A DNA stretch of 62,576 bases from JANQRV01 sp964533785 (GTDB lineage Bacteria > Bacteroidota > Bacteroidia > Chitinophagales > Saprospiraceae), in NCBI GenBank assembly GCA_964533785.1, contig CAZHNG010000002.1, positions 1-62,576 of the forward strand, in the 5' to 3' direction. Position 1 is the stretch's first letter, and each line of letters starts with the position of its first letter. A model generated the notes under the pieces. That model was not told where the DNA came from, did no database searches, and saw only the letters and a program-made list of their open reading frames with translations. Both the position numbers and the translations under genes were made by a program. This document shows positions 7,788-16,388 of this stretch, in pieces.

Positions 7788-10700
7788 ATGAAATTTAATT
7801 TTATCGCAAGATTGTCGCTAATGGCTGCAATGATGATGCTCAGCATCAGCGTTTTCGGTCAAGGGGTGACGACATCCTCTCTAAATGGAAGGATTACAGA
7901 TACTAATGGAGAACCACTAATCGGGGCTAATGTATTGGCAGTACATACACCTTCTGGTTCTACTTACGGAAATGCTACTGATATTGATGGTTTCTTTCGC
8001 ATTCGTGGTATGCGTGTAGGAGGCCCATACAAAATCACCGTTAGCTACACTGGTTTCGAAGAATTTGTACAAGAAGATATTTATTTGACGCTTGGCCAAT
8101 CCTTTAGACTAAACACCCAACTTCAGGAGGCCGCCATCGACCTTGGAGCGGTCGAAGTTGTTTCCTACAGAACGGATATTTTCGATGGTAACAGAACGGG
8201 TGCGGAAACCACTATTAATATTGAGACTATCAATTCTACGCCTACCTTAGCAAGGTCCATTGGTGATTTTGTGAAGTTTAATCCTCAGGCGAGCATCGAT
8301 GAAGGTAACGATGGTTTGGAAATCTCTATTGGAGGTATGAACAATCGTTACAATGCCATCTACATCGATGGTGCGGTAAATAACGATGTATTCGGTTTGG
8401 CGGGAAGTGGTACCAATGGTGGTCAGACTGGGGTATCTCCAATTAGTTTGGACGCGATCGAAGAGTTTCACGTATCTGTTGCACCTTTTGACGTACGTCA
8501 ATCAGGGTTTGCCGGTGGTTCGATCAGTGCCATTACCAGAAGTGGTTCTAATCAGTTCAAAGGATCTGCTTATTTTCTTTCCAGAAATGAAGATTTAGCA
8601 GGTAAAACCCCTCAGGAAGAAGATCAGGATTTTGAAAGAACGAGGTTAGAGGAATTTACCGCACAAACCTACGGTGCGTGGATTTCCGGACCAATTGTTA
8701 AGGATAAGGTATTCTTTTTCTTGAGTGGTGAATTACAGCGTGATGAAACACCGCAGCCATTTAATTTAGCCAATTACAACGGAAATGCAACCGAAGCGGA
8801 TATCAACGGTTTGGTTAACCACTTGCAGGAAACCTATGGCTTTGATCCTGGTGTATACGATAACAATACGGCATTTCTGGATAGTGATAAGTTCTTAGGT
8901 AAAATTGATGTAAACCTTAATCAGAACAACAAGCTAACAGTAAGGCACTCTTACACCCAAGCATTAAATCTTGAAGCGAGAAACTCAAGCGGTTCTGGAA
9001 TTAGATTCATCAACGGTTCTGAGTATTTCTCATCTACTACGAACAGTTCGGCGATTGAATTGAATACCATTATTGGTAACAAAATGTCAAACAACCTTAC
9101 CATTGGTGCTACTTTTGTAAGAGACGACAGAGATCCTTATGATAATACCAATGATGGTCCATCCGTTCCTTTCCCCGCGGTATTTATCGACGATGGTAGA
9201 GGAGGATTCACTTTTGGTTCGGAGACTTTCTCAACTGCTAACTTATTGGATCAAGATATCATTACGATCAATAACAACTTTGAGTACTTCAGTGGAAGAC
9301 ATACTTTCTTGGTGGGAGCAAACCTTGAATTCTACAGAACCAAGAACTTATTTATTCCTTTCAACTACGGTGATTACGAATGGGATCGTTCAGAGCCCAT
9401 TACCGGATCTGATTTGAGCGACTTTATCAACGGTGAACCTTCTTCTTTTTTCATCAGAAGTTATTCATTGAGAGATAACGTTACAGGCGACGAATCAGTT
9501 GCAGGTGTTGAGTTTAACGGAGCACAGTATGGTTTCTACATCCAGGATGAGTTCCAAGCTGCCGATAATTTGAAACTTATTTTCGGATTAAGAGGAGACC
9601 TTCAAACTTTTGAAGATACCCCTGAAAATACGAGTTTTAACACCAACACCGTTCCCTTGTTAGAGCAGTTTTGGGATCTACAAGGTGCAAGAACGGGGGA
9701 CTTTATTGATCCTCAATTCTATTTCTCTCCGAGATTTGGTTTCAACTACGATGTGAACGGTGACAAAGTAACTCAGATCCGCGGTGGAGCAGGAATCTTT
9801 ACTTCGAGAATTCCTTTGGTATGGCCTGGTGGTGCGTACAATAATAATGGTGTGAATCGTGGAACTTTCCTTGGTGATGATATTCCATTCGAACCAAGTA
9901 TTACAAAGCAGCAACCCGGTGATGTCGATGTAAACAACCCAGAACCCTCCGGAGATATCGATATCTTTGCCGCAGATTTCAAAATCCCACAAGTGGCTAA
10001 ATTTAATTTGGCAGTTGACCGCAAGCTACCGTGGGGGTTGATTGGAACCGTAGAAGGGGTGTATACGAAGTTTATCAACCAGGTTTACTACCAAAACCTA
10101 AACTTGAGACCTGCAGTTGGTAATTTGACCGGTTCTGGTGACACGCGTGCCATTTTTGACAGAAGAGATGAAGTGGACCCTACTTACGGTAGAATTATTT
10201 TGGGTTCAAATAACAACAAAGGTTATGCTTATAATCTTTCTGCTACCTTGACCAAGCCGTTTAAAAACGGATTTACCGGTTCTATCAGCTATTCTTATGG
10301 CGATTCCTGGAGTATTTATGATGGTACTTCTTCTCAAAACTCTTCTCAATGGAGAGGTTTACACGCTGTTAACGGAAGAAATACTTTCGATGAAATTCAA
10401 AGATCTGACTTTGCTCAAGGTCACAGAATTATCGGTCAAGTGAGTTACAAAATCGATTACGCCGGATTTGCTTCTACTCAAATTGGTTTAGTCTATAACG
10501 GACAATCAGGTAATCCTTATTCTTACATTATCGGAAGCGGTCAAAATTTGACCAGCGAAGATTCAAGAAACAGAGCGTTGTTCTACGTACCTACCTCACA
10601 AAATGATATCAATCTGATTGATATTACTGATGAAGAAGGCAATGTAATTACTAGCGCTACTGAGCAATGGAATCAATTGAATGAATTCATTGAATCAGAT

Positions 10701-11084
10701 GATTATTTGAGTGAGAGAAGAGGTCAGTACGCAGAAAGAAACCAAAGCAGAACGCCGTTTGAGAATATACTTGATTTAAGAGTATTGCAAGATTTCTATA
10801 TTGAGATGGCTAACGGTCAAAGAAATACGTTACAAATCTCTGTGGATATCTTAAACTTCACTAATTTACTGAATAAGAACTGGGGTAAACGCTACAATAG
10901 AACCTTTGGCGGGTATGAAGTTGTTGAATTTGAAGGATTTGAAGACGATGGTACTACACCTACTTATACCTTTTCACCCTTTACCAACAACGAGCCATAC
11001 TACGGTGACCTTGATGACAGAGGTGTGATCAGCTCCAGATGGCAAATGCAGCTCGGTCTTCGCTATATCTTTGGCGGAAACTAA
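7788..11084 (+). CDS. Oar-like TonB-dependent outer-membrane receptor
   Basis: A 1098-residue outer-membrane protein. A signal peptide (about residues 1-25, ending VFGQ) precedes a carboxypeptidase-regulatory-like beta-sandwich (about 28-115: LNGRITDTNGEPLIGANV), a TonB plug (about 130-260, with IGGMNNRYNAIYIDGAVNN and FAGGSISAITRSGSN) and a large beta-barrel to the C-terminus (LGLRYIFGGN). The plug wording and length match the Oar-like group, whose substrates are mostly unknown. Arginine is written mainly AGA or CGT here, whereas neighbours use many CGG and CGC codons. That bias suggests a highly expressed gene. The gene stands alone with a promoter motif upstream and a hairpin terminator downstream. 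Confidence 0.9.
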   Translation: MKFNFIARLSLMAAMMMLSISVFGQGVTTSSLNGRITDTNGEPLIGANVLAVHTPSGSTYGNATDIDGFFRIRGMRVGGPYKITVSYTGFEEFVQEDIYLTLGQSFRLNTQLQEAAIDLGAVEVVSYRTDIFDGNRTGAETTINIETINSTPTLARSIGDFVKFNPQASIDEGNDGLEISIGGMNNRYNAIYIDGAVNNDVFGLAGSGTNGGQTGVSPISLDAIEEFHVSVAPFDVRQSGFAGGSISAITRSGSNQFKGSAYFLSRNEDLAGKTPQEEDQDFERTRLEEFTAQTYGAWISGPIVKDKVFFFLSGELQRDETPQPFNLANYNGNATEADINGLVNHLQETYGFDPGVYDNNTAFLDSDKFLGKIDVNLNQNNKLTVRHSYTQALNLEARNSSGSGIRFINGSEYFSSTTNSSAIELNTIIGNKMSNNLTIGATFVRDDRDPYDNTNDGPSVPFPAVFIDDGRGGFTFGSETFSTANLLDQDIITINNNFEYFSGRHTFLVGANLEFYRTKNLFIPFNYGDYEWDRSEPITGSDLSDFINGEPSSFFIRSYSLRDNVTGDESVAGVEFNGAQYGFYIQDEFQAADNLKLIFGLRGDLQTFEDTPENTSFNTNTVPLLEQFWDLQGARTGDFIDPQFYFSPRFGFNYDVNGDKVTQIRGGAGIFTSRIPLVWPGGAYNNNGVNRGTFLGDDIPFEPSITKQQPGDVDVNNPEPSGDIDIFAADFKIPQVAKFNLAVDRKLPWGLIGTVEGVYTKFINQVYYQNLNLRPAVGNLTGSGDTRAIFDRRDEVDPTYGRIILGSNNNKGYAYNLSATLTKPFKNGFTGSISYSYGDSWSIYDGTSSQNSSQWRGLHAVNGRNTFDEIQRSDFAQGHRIIGQVSYKIDYAGFASTQIGLVYNGQSGNPYSYIIGSGQNLTSEDSRNRALFYVPTSQNDINLIDITDEEGNVITSATEQWNQLNEFIESDDYLSERRGQYAERNQSRTPFENILDLRVLQDFYIEMANGQRNTLQISVDILNFTNLLNKNWGKRYNRTFGGYEVVEFEGFEDDGTTPTYTFSPFTNNEPYYGDLDDRGVISSRWQMQLGLRYIFGGN

Positions 11085-11109
11085 TCAGGCTGTTATTGTA
11101 TAATCGTGG

Positions 11110-11142
11110 AAAGGCTTGCCCAATTTTAGGTGAGCCTTTTCT
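11110..11142 (+). terminator. Intrinsic terminator of the Oar-like receptor gene
   Basis: AAAGGCT (11110-11116) pairs with AGCCTTT (11133-11139) around a 16-base loop in which CC and GG can add pairs. It is followed by TTCT. It lies 26 bases after the receptor stop codon. Confidence 0.7.
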
Positions 11143-11151
11143 CATTTGTAA

Positions 11152-11436
11152 ATTGGCATACCCTTCAAAAACCTCCTCGCGTTCACCGGTACAAAGCTCT
11201 CCCCGCAAAGCCTTTACCAAAATATCCACGCCGCCGGGCCTCTAACTATTTTGGGAACTATGGGCAACTTAGACCGGCAAGCGAAAGCCAAGCAAGAAAA
11301 ACCCTATCAGTCATTTATCGACTTAGGGGTTGATATACTGGCGACCGACCGTCCTATCGAAGCAGCGGAAGCGTTGGGAGTTATCCCAGATAAGAATGTC
11401 AGTACGAAGTATTACCGGTTGCGTGTGCCGAGGTGA
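11152..11436 (+). pseudogene. C-terminal remnant of a glycerophosphodiester phosphodiesterase
   Basis: Reading frame 1 from 11152 gives about 94 codons that begin abruptly (IGIPFKNLLAFTGTKLS) and continue LTILGTMGNLDRQAKAK...FIDLGVDILATDRPIEAAEALG before a TGA. This is the typical tail of one GDPD subgroup (TMGNLDR, then GVDILATDRP). The catalytic first half with the HRG motif is missing and the frame is closed just upstream (TAA at 11149-11151). It sits 68 bases after the receptor stop and right after its terminator, so it looks like debris from a rearrangement. The intact GDPD at 18923-19807 ends differently and is not its direct parent. Confidence 0.7.
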
Positions 11437-11464
11437 CACCTATCGGCAGGTGACGCCTAATTTC

Positions 11465-12580
11465 TCAAAACGGCGCCCCGTGCGTCTGTCTAATGATCGG
11501 CGGTAATAAGCCTGGGACTAGTTTTAGCGTACCTACGGCTAATTCAGAAACTACCGGGTGTCCCATGAAACGATGTAATTTTCGTCCCCAGAGCAAGCGG
11601 TTGCGAAACAATGCGTTCCACTTTTGCTCGTATTGAGTTTCCATTCCTTTTCGGTCTATTTTTTGCCTTAAAAACAAGTCGACTAATTCTGCGGCCTTTT
11701 TAGCAGCGTGGATGCCCATCGCCATGCCGTTTCCACAAAGTGGGGGTATCATTCCCGCTGCATCCCCGATCATAAGCATGTGGTCGACTACCGGTTTTTT
11801 AGGGGCAAAAGAAACATTTGAAATGGTAAGCGTTTGAGTGATCTTTTTACCGTTAAACAGTTCACCAATAGCGGGATTTTGCGCTAATACCTGCTTTTCG
11901 AAGGCTTCGATACTACCCGCTGTTTTTACCTGGTTGTGATGAGTAAGGTAGGCCACATCAATACTGCCATCTTCAACTTGTACGGCTCCGCAATATCCAC
12001 CGGCGAAATTGTAAAGAGTCACTAAGTCGCCGGGAAAATCGCCAGAGACGTAAAACTTCCCCCCTAAATAAGTGGATTTATGCCTTAAAAAAGGCCGGGC
12101 TAATTTTTTGTCGAGGTTTGATCGTTTACCATAACTGCCGATTACGATATCACTACGTAGGTTGAGGTTTTTCGTGCCTGAAATTTTGAAATGGCTTTCC
12201 GCAAACGCTACTTTTGTCACATTGGTTTCCAGCAAAAAACGAACCCCCATCGATTGAGCATAGCTGAAGAGTGCCTGGTCTAAAGTATAACGCCGCATTC
12301 CAAAACCACCCAGCGGCAAAGGCGTTTCCACCCATTTTCCGGAAGGAGCATATAGCCGAAAGCGAGTGACTTGCTTTGGTTGAATGGCGCGTATCGGAAA
12401 ATTCAAAAAGTCAAAATAGGGCAGGACTTCATTTGAAACATATTCCCCACAGACTTTATGCTGCGGGTAATTTTTCTTTTCAATCACGACCACTTCGTGT
12501 CCAGCTTTTGCCAGGTGGACGGCCGCTGTTAGCCCGGCTAAGCCACCACCGATTATAGTGCAACTTTGTAACTTTTCCAT
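11465..12580 (-). CDS. FAD-dependent oxidoreductase, geranylgeranyl reductase type
   Basis: A 371-residue flavoprotein. The Rossmann fingerprint is IIGGGLAGLTAAVHLAKAG at the very N-terminus with VVVIEKK as its second strand. HKVCGEYVSNEVLP follows, as in the geranylgeranyl-reductase family, and the second FAD motif is MIGDAAGMIPPLCGNGMAMG. Relatives reduce isoprenoid double bonds or serve in pigment and polyketide pathways. The substrate here is not evident, and no carotenoid or polyketide gene is adjacent. I chose the Met whose codon ends at 12580. The longer reading to 12616 would place heptamer-repeat DNA in the coding sequence and put 12 extra residues before the FAD motif. Divergent from rimO. 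Confidence 0.85.
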   Translation of the reverse strand: MEKLQSCTIIGGGLAGLTAAVHLAKAGHEVVVIEKKNYPQHKVCGEYVSNEVLPYFDFLNFPIRAIQPKQVTRFRLYAPSGKWVETPLPLGGFGMRRYTLDQALFSYAQSMGVRFLLETNVTKVAFAESHFKISGTKNLNLRSDIVIGSYGKRSNLDKKLARPFLRHKSTYLGGKFYVSGDFPGDLVTLYNFAGGYCGAVQVEDGSIDVAYLTHHNQVKTAGSIEAFEKQVLAQNPAIGELFNGKKITQTLTISNVSFAPKKPVVDHMLMIGDAAGMIPPLCGNGMAMGIHAAKKAAELVDLFLRQKIDRKGMETQYEQKWNALFRNRLLWGRKLHRFMGHPVVSELAVGTLKLVPGLLPPIIRQTHGAPF

Positions 12581-12597
12581 ATTTTTGCGTGTTATTA

Positions 12598-12618
12598 GAC
12601 TTTTGACGCTAGACATTA
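12598..12618 (+). repeat. Short heptamer array GACTTTT-GACGCTA-GACATTA
   Basis: Three heptamers of the GACnnTA class lie between the divergent FAD oxidoreductase and rimO genes. The same opening GACTTTT-GACGCTA recurs at 62482-62495, which shows that these arrays are a dispersed family. Confidence 0.65.
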
Positions 12619-12633
12619 AGATCTAAAAAATAT

Positions 12634-13941
12634 ATGAAGACCAAAACGCTGAGGAAAGATAAGGTAAATGTCGTGACTTTGGGATGTTCTAAGAACCTGG
12701 TGGATTCGGAAAATATCATGACACAATTGCAGGGGAACGGCTATGAAGTTGCGCACGAAAAAGGGAAGGACGCCAATATTGTGATTGTCAATACCTGTGG
12801 CTTCATCGATTTGGCCAAAGAAGAATCTGTGAATACGATCCTGGAATTCGCAGCAGCGAAAAAAGCAGGAGGGATTGAAAAACTATACGTTACGGGTTGT
12901 CTGTCACAGCGTTATAAAGATGACCTGGAGCAGGAGATCCCGGAGGTGGATGCCTATTTCGGCACTCTAGAATTGCCTGGATTGCTCGCAAAATTAGATG
13001 CGGATTACAAGCACGAATTGATCGGTGAGCGTGTTTTAACCACTCCCCAGCATTATGCTTATTTAAAAATCTCGGAAGGTTGTAACCGTACTTGTGCCTT
13101 CTGTGCCATCCCATTGATGCGGGGAAAGCATATTTCCCAACCCATAGAGGCGCTGGTAAAAGAAGCGGAGAACCTGGCTCGAAATGGGGTAAAGGAATTG
13201 ATGTTGATCGCGCAGGAATTAACTTATTATGGATTAGATATTTATAAGGAACGGGCTTTGCCTCAGTTGCTGCGCGCACTATCGGCAGTAGAAGGAATTG
13301 AATGGATCCGCCTGCATTATGCTTATCCCAGCAAGTTCCCAACTGAGGTGTTCGAGGTAATGGCGGAATTGCCTAAAGTATGTAATTATCTGGATATGCC
13401 TTTACAGCATGCCAGTGATGCAGTTTTGAAAAGTATGCGGCGGCAAATTACCCAAAAAGAAACGAAAGAATTGATTGCGATCGCAAGAGAAAAGGTACCG
13501 AACTTAACATTGCGAACAACTATATTGGTTGGTTTTCCCGGCGAAACAGCAGATGATTTTCAACAGTTATGTGATTTTGTGGAGGAAATTCGTTTTGACC
13601 GCCTGGGAGTTTTTCAATATTCGCACGAAGAAAATACGATTGCTCACCAAATGCCAGACAATATACCAGCCGCAGTAAAAGCTGAAAGGGCCAATCGTCT
13701 GATGGAAATTCAGCAAAATATCTCTTTGGAAAAGAACGAGGAAAAGATCGGAAAACAATTTAAAGTGCTCTTCGACCGGAAGGAAGGAGGTTATTTTGTG
13801 GGGCGGACGGAAGGGGATTCCCCCGAAGTGGATAATGAAGTGCTATTGGATGCCAGTCACTATTTTGTACGAGTGGGAGACTTTGCCCAAGTAGAAATTT
13901 TTGGTGCTGAAGAGTACGATCTGTTCGGCAAATTAGTATAA
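12634..13941 (+). CDS. rimO: Ribosomal protein S12 methylthiotransferase RimO
   Basis: A 435-residue radical SAM methylthiotransferase that adds a methylthio group to the conserved aspartate of ribosomal protein S12. Cys18 (TLGCSKNLVDSE), Cys55 (VNTCGF) and Cys89 (VTGCL) of the N-terminal domain hold the auxiliary cluster. Cys150, Cys154 and Cys157 (EGCNRTCAFCAIPLMRGKH) hold the SAM cluster. The TRAM domain occupies roughly the last 65 residues. The CSKNLVDSE wording separates RimO from MiaB. Complete, with no oddities. It lies 62 bases before the two-component system and is probably not co-regulated with it. Confidence 0.96.
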   Translation: MKTKTLRKDKVNVVTLGCSKNLVDSENIMTQLQGNGYEVAHEKGKDANIVIVNTCGFIDLAKEESVNTILEFAAAKKAGGIEKLYVTGCLSQRYKDDLEQEIPEVDAYFGTLELPGLLAKLDADYKHELIGERVLTTPQHYAYLKISEGCNRTCAFCAIPLMRGKHISQPIEALVKEAENLARNGVKELMLIAQELTYYGLDIYKERALPQLLRALSAVEGIEWIRLHYAYPSKFPTEVFEVMAELPKVCNYLDMPLQHASDAVLKSMRRQITQKETKELIAIAREKVPNLTLRTTILVGFPGETADDFQQLCDFVEEIRFDRLGVFQYSHEENTIAHQMPDNIPAAVKAERANRLMEIQQNISLEKNEEKIGKQFKVLFDRKEGGYFVGRTEGDSPEVDNEVLLDASHYFVRVGDFAQVEIFGAEEYDLFGKLV

Positions 13942-13991
13942 GGAGTAGACTTATTTCGTTTTCACTTCAAAATCTCTTCAAAATCCTGGGT

Positions 13992-13999
13992 TATATTTG
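13992..13999 (+). promoter_or_regulatory. Putative -7 element directly before the response regulator start
   Basis: TATATTTG followed by C matches TAnnTTTG. It ends only 4 bases before the ATG at 14004, so a start of transcription 4-7 bases downstream would give a leaderless message (start at 14004 or the second ATG at 14007). No clear -33 box is visible. Confidence 0.4.
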
Positions 14000-14003
14000 C
14001 CTC

Positions 14004-14684
14004 ATGATGAAGTTATTACTGGTAGAAGACGAAAAAGAGTTAGCCGCTAATGTACAGACCTATTTAGCCAATGAAGGGAATAGGTGTGAGCTGGCAAAGA
14101 ACTACAATGAAGCTTTAGATCGCTTGGCTGGATTTAATTACGACGTGGTCATATTAGATTTGATGTTACCCGATGGTAGTGGCCTTGATGTTTTAAAAGT
14201 GATCCAGAAAGAACATACGGAAACCGGCGTATTAATAGTTTCGGCAAAAAATGCCCTGGACGATAAGATCAAAGGGCTGGAACTGGGAGCCGATGATTAC
14301 CTGACCAAACCTTTTCATTTACCGGAACTGAATGCGCGGATAAAAGCTATTTACCGGCGACGAAAATTTCAGGGATTATCTGAAATACAATTCAACGAAT
14401 TAAAGATCAACACCGACACATTGGAAGCCTGGGTCAATGACCAACAATTACCGCTTACTGTTAAAGAACACGAATTGCTTATGTTTTTTCTCGCCAATAA
14501 AAACAGGGTGTTAACCAAGCAAAGTATTGCCGAACATCTTTGGGGGGATAATGTAGATTTTTTGGATTCTTTTGATTTCGTTTATCAACACATCAAAAAC
14601 CTGCGGAAGAAAATAACTGCAGCAGGCGGGCATGATTATATTAAAACCGTATACGGAATGGGGTACCGGTTTAATGAGACCTGA
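14004..14684 (+). CDS. Response regulator, OmpR/PhoB family
   Basis: A 226-residue two-component response regulator. The receiver domain (residues 1-120) has the acidic pocket Glu8-Asp9, phospho-acceptor Asp52 (VILDLMLPDGSG), Ser80 as switch residue and Lys102 (LTKPF). The C-terminal winged-helix domain (about 130-226) has the typical ending YIKTVYGMGYRF. It pairs with the sensor kinase 139 bases downstream. It resembles Bacteroidota systems sitting beside TonB-dependent receptors, and a receptor gene follows the kinase. Its target genes are not shown by the sequence. Confidence 0.93.
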   Translation: MMKLLLVEDEKELAANVQTYLANEGNRCELAKNYNEALDRLAGFNYDVVILDLMLPDGSGLDVLKVIQKEHTETGVLIVSAKNALDDKIKGLELGADDYLTKPFHLPELNARIKAIYRRRKFQGLSEIQFNELKINTDTLEAWVNDQQLPLTVKEHELLMFFLANKNRVLTKQSIAEHLWGDNVDFLDSFDFVYQHIKNLRKKITAAGGHDYIKTVYGMGYRFNET

Positions 14685-14706
14685 ACGTTTTACGGCCTGG
14701 CATCTC

Positions 14707-14724
14707 ATTAGACTTGTCTATTAA
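14707..14724. repeat. Possible scar matching both ends of the palindromic element
   Basis: ATTAGACTTGTCTATTAA joins the outer left end of the 173-bp element with its flank (ATTAGACTTG) to its outer right end with flank (TCTATTAA) seen at 16168-16177 and 16341-16348. It could be an internally deleted copy or chance. It lies between the regulator and kinase genes. Confidence 0.25.
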
Positions 14725-14823
14725 CTTAATTGCATCCAAAATTTACACTGATCAAACTCGCACAGTCTGGATCTGACATCTGCAGCCTCATTTGATCGCC
14801 CAAGACCAAAAAATGAATAGACT

Positions 14824-16083
14824 ATGAGATTAGTTACAAAAACCACTTTATTATACTTGTTAGTAGCCCTGGTTGTATTTGGCATCGGTGGAGTAGTAGC
14901 CTACCAAATGATCAAAAAAGTAGTAGATAAGGAAACTGATTATTACCTGGTAGACAATTACCGGCGTATCCGGAGTTCTGTACAAGAGGGGAATCCCTTG
15001 GATCCCTTAATTAGTGGCAAGGTAATCGTCGAAGCTTTGCCAAAAGGAATGAATTACGATACGATGGCGGTATTTAAGGATACCATAGCCATGCATTATT
15101 TCTGGAACCGGCCGGAACCTCACCGGATGCTCACTAAGACTACACGGATTAACGGACAATTTTATCGCTTCAAAATAGTGGACGTCATCATCGAAGCGGA
15201 CGATGTCTATACTGGAGTGATCAAAGTGTTAGCTATTCTTTTTGCGGGACTTTCTGCGGCCTTGTTAATCTGTGGTTATTTTATTGGTATTCAATTATTA
15301 AAACCATTCAATAAAACACTGGCTTCTATTCGGGATTTCAACGTTAAAGAAGAGTTGGATACTACATTAGTTAACACAATAACTAAGGAGTTCAAGCAAT
15401 TAGATGCCTTCGTGTACCGGATGAAAGATAAAGCGCGGCGGGATTATATGGCTTTGAAAGAATTTACGGAAAATGCTTCGCACGAAATGCAGACTCCCGT
15501 GGCGGTGGCGAAAGGAAAACTAGAACTATTGCTGGAGTCTGGGGATCTTTCCGAAAAACAAATGCTATTAATTCAAAATGCACATGATTCAGTTACCAAG
15601 CTATCCCGTATCAGTACTGGATTAACCTTACTGAATAAAATTGAGAACGAGGAGTTTTCCAGTTCAATGCAAACCAATGTTTCTGATGTCGTCACTAAAA
15701 ATGTCAGGCAATTTGAAGAGTTGGCCGAACTTAAAGGGATCAAATTGGAAAAAGAAATTGTGCCGGATGTAAAACAACCCGTAGATATGAATCTTGCTGA
15801 AATTCTCGTCGGTAATTTGCTGAAAAATGCGGTGCATCACAACGAAAAAAATGGTTGGATCAATGTACATTTAGACCATTCAAAATTGGTTGTCAGTAAT
15901 TCTGGTAAAGATCCCAAAATCGAAACAGATCAGTTATTTAATCGTTTCCGCAAAGGCAACCAAAGCAATGGATCGCTGGGGTTGGGATTAGCAATCGCCA
16001 AAAAGATATGCGACGCTAATAAGTGGCAAATAAATTACGATTATAAAGACCACCAGCATCGACTCACCGTAAATTTTGTTTAA
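14824..16083 (+). CDS. Sensor histidine kinase
   Basis: A 419-residue inner-membrane kinase. Helix 1 spans about residues 8-30, a periplasmic sensor region of about 105 residues follows, and helix 2 spans about 135-157. The dimerisation and phosphotransfer helix has His220 (ENASHEMQTP). The ATPase domain shows the N box at Asn335 (NLLKNAVHHN) and the G box SLGLGLAIAKKI (384-395). I do not see a clear DxGxG G1 box: the stretch VVSNSGKDPKIE takes its place. No obvious HAMP motif is seen either. It forms a two-component pair with the regulator at 14004-14684. The signal it senses is unknown. Confidence 0.92.
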   Translation: MRLVTKTTLLYLLVALVVFGIGGVVAYQMIKKVVDKETDYYLVDNYRRIRSSVQEGNPLDPLISGKVIVEALPKGMNYDTMAVFKDTIAMHYFWNRPEPHRMLTKTTRINGQFYRFKIVDVIIEADDVYTGVIKVLAILFAGLSAALLICGYFIGIQLLKPFNKTLASIRDFNVKEELDTTLVNTITKEFKQLDAFVYRMKDKARRDYMALKEFTENASHEMQTPVAVAKGKLELLLESGDLSEKQMLLIQNAHDSVTKLSRISTGLTLLNKIENEEFSSSMQTNVSDVVTKNVRQFEELAELKGIKLEKEIVPDVKQPVDMNLAEILVGNLLKNAVHHNEKNGWINVHLDHSKLVVSNSGKDPKIETDQLFNRFRKGNQSNGSLGLGLAIAKKICDANKWQINYDYKDHQHRLTVNFV

Positions 16084-16158
16084 CTTTTTTTAGTTTTTTG
16101 TTAAACAAAAATCAGATTTCCTTCAAATTTGGTACAAATTCTAATTAGGATTGGGGTA

Positions 16159-16166
16159 TACTTTTG
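16159..16166 (+). promoter_or_regulatory. Putative -7 element just upstream of the palindromic element
   Basis: TACTTTTG fits TAnnTTTG and ends 4 bases before the left end of the 173-bp element (16171). TTTG at 16128-16131 is the nearest -33-like box, but the spacing (27) is long. If active, the whole element would lie in the 5' untranslated RNA of the receptor gene. Confidence 0.35.
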
Positions 16167-16170
16167 TATT

Positions 16171-16343
16171 AGACTTGTTCGGCGGGATCATCAAACGGCT
16201 ACAAGGGGCAAATTTTATACTGTACTTCGTTAAATCCCGCAATCCTGCGGGACGCCGATGCTTTGGCATCACCTACGTTTTTTGCCTCGTTCAGCATAAA
16301 ATTTGCCTCCCTTTCGCTCGTTCATGACCCACCGAACAAGTCT
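16171..16343 (+). repeat. Palindromic MITE-like element, complete copy 2
   Basis: A 173-base element with terminal inverted repeats: AGACTTGTTCGGCGGG at the left, and at the right the complement of AGACTTGTTCGGTGGG. The two halves continue as an imperfect inverted repeat, with GCAAATTTTAT at 16208-16218 answered by its complement at 16297-16307. The centre holds two hairpins, CCCGCA-atcc-TGCGGG and GATGC-tttg-GCATC. ATT on both sides (16168-16170, 16344-16346) could be a 3-bp target duplication. There is no ORF inside. The left half is 90/91 identical to positions 1-91. It lies between the kinase and receptor genes. Confidence 0.85.
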
Positions 16344-16388
16344 ATTAAAATTGAAAATACTGAAGAAAATATCCACTAAAAATTGATC

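Noticed and set aside
11029..11229. 66-codon minus-strand ORF after the Oar-like receptor
   Set aside because: It overlaps the receptor 3' end and the terminator, while the plus frame over the same bases shows clear GDPD homology.
12581..12616. Longer start of the FAD oxidoreductase
   Set aside because: It would encode repeat-derived DNA and place extra residues before the N-terminal FAD motif.
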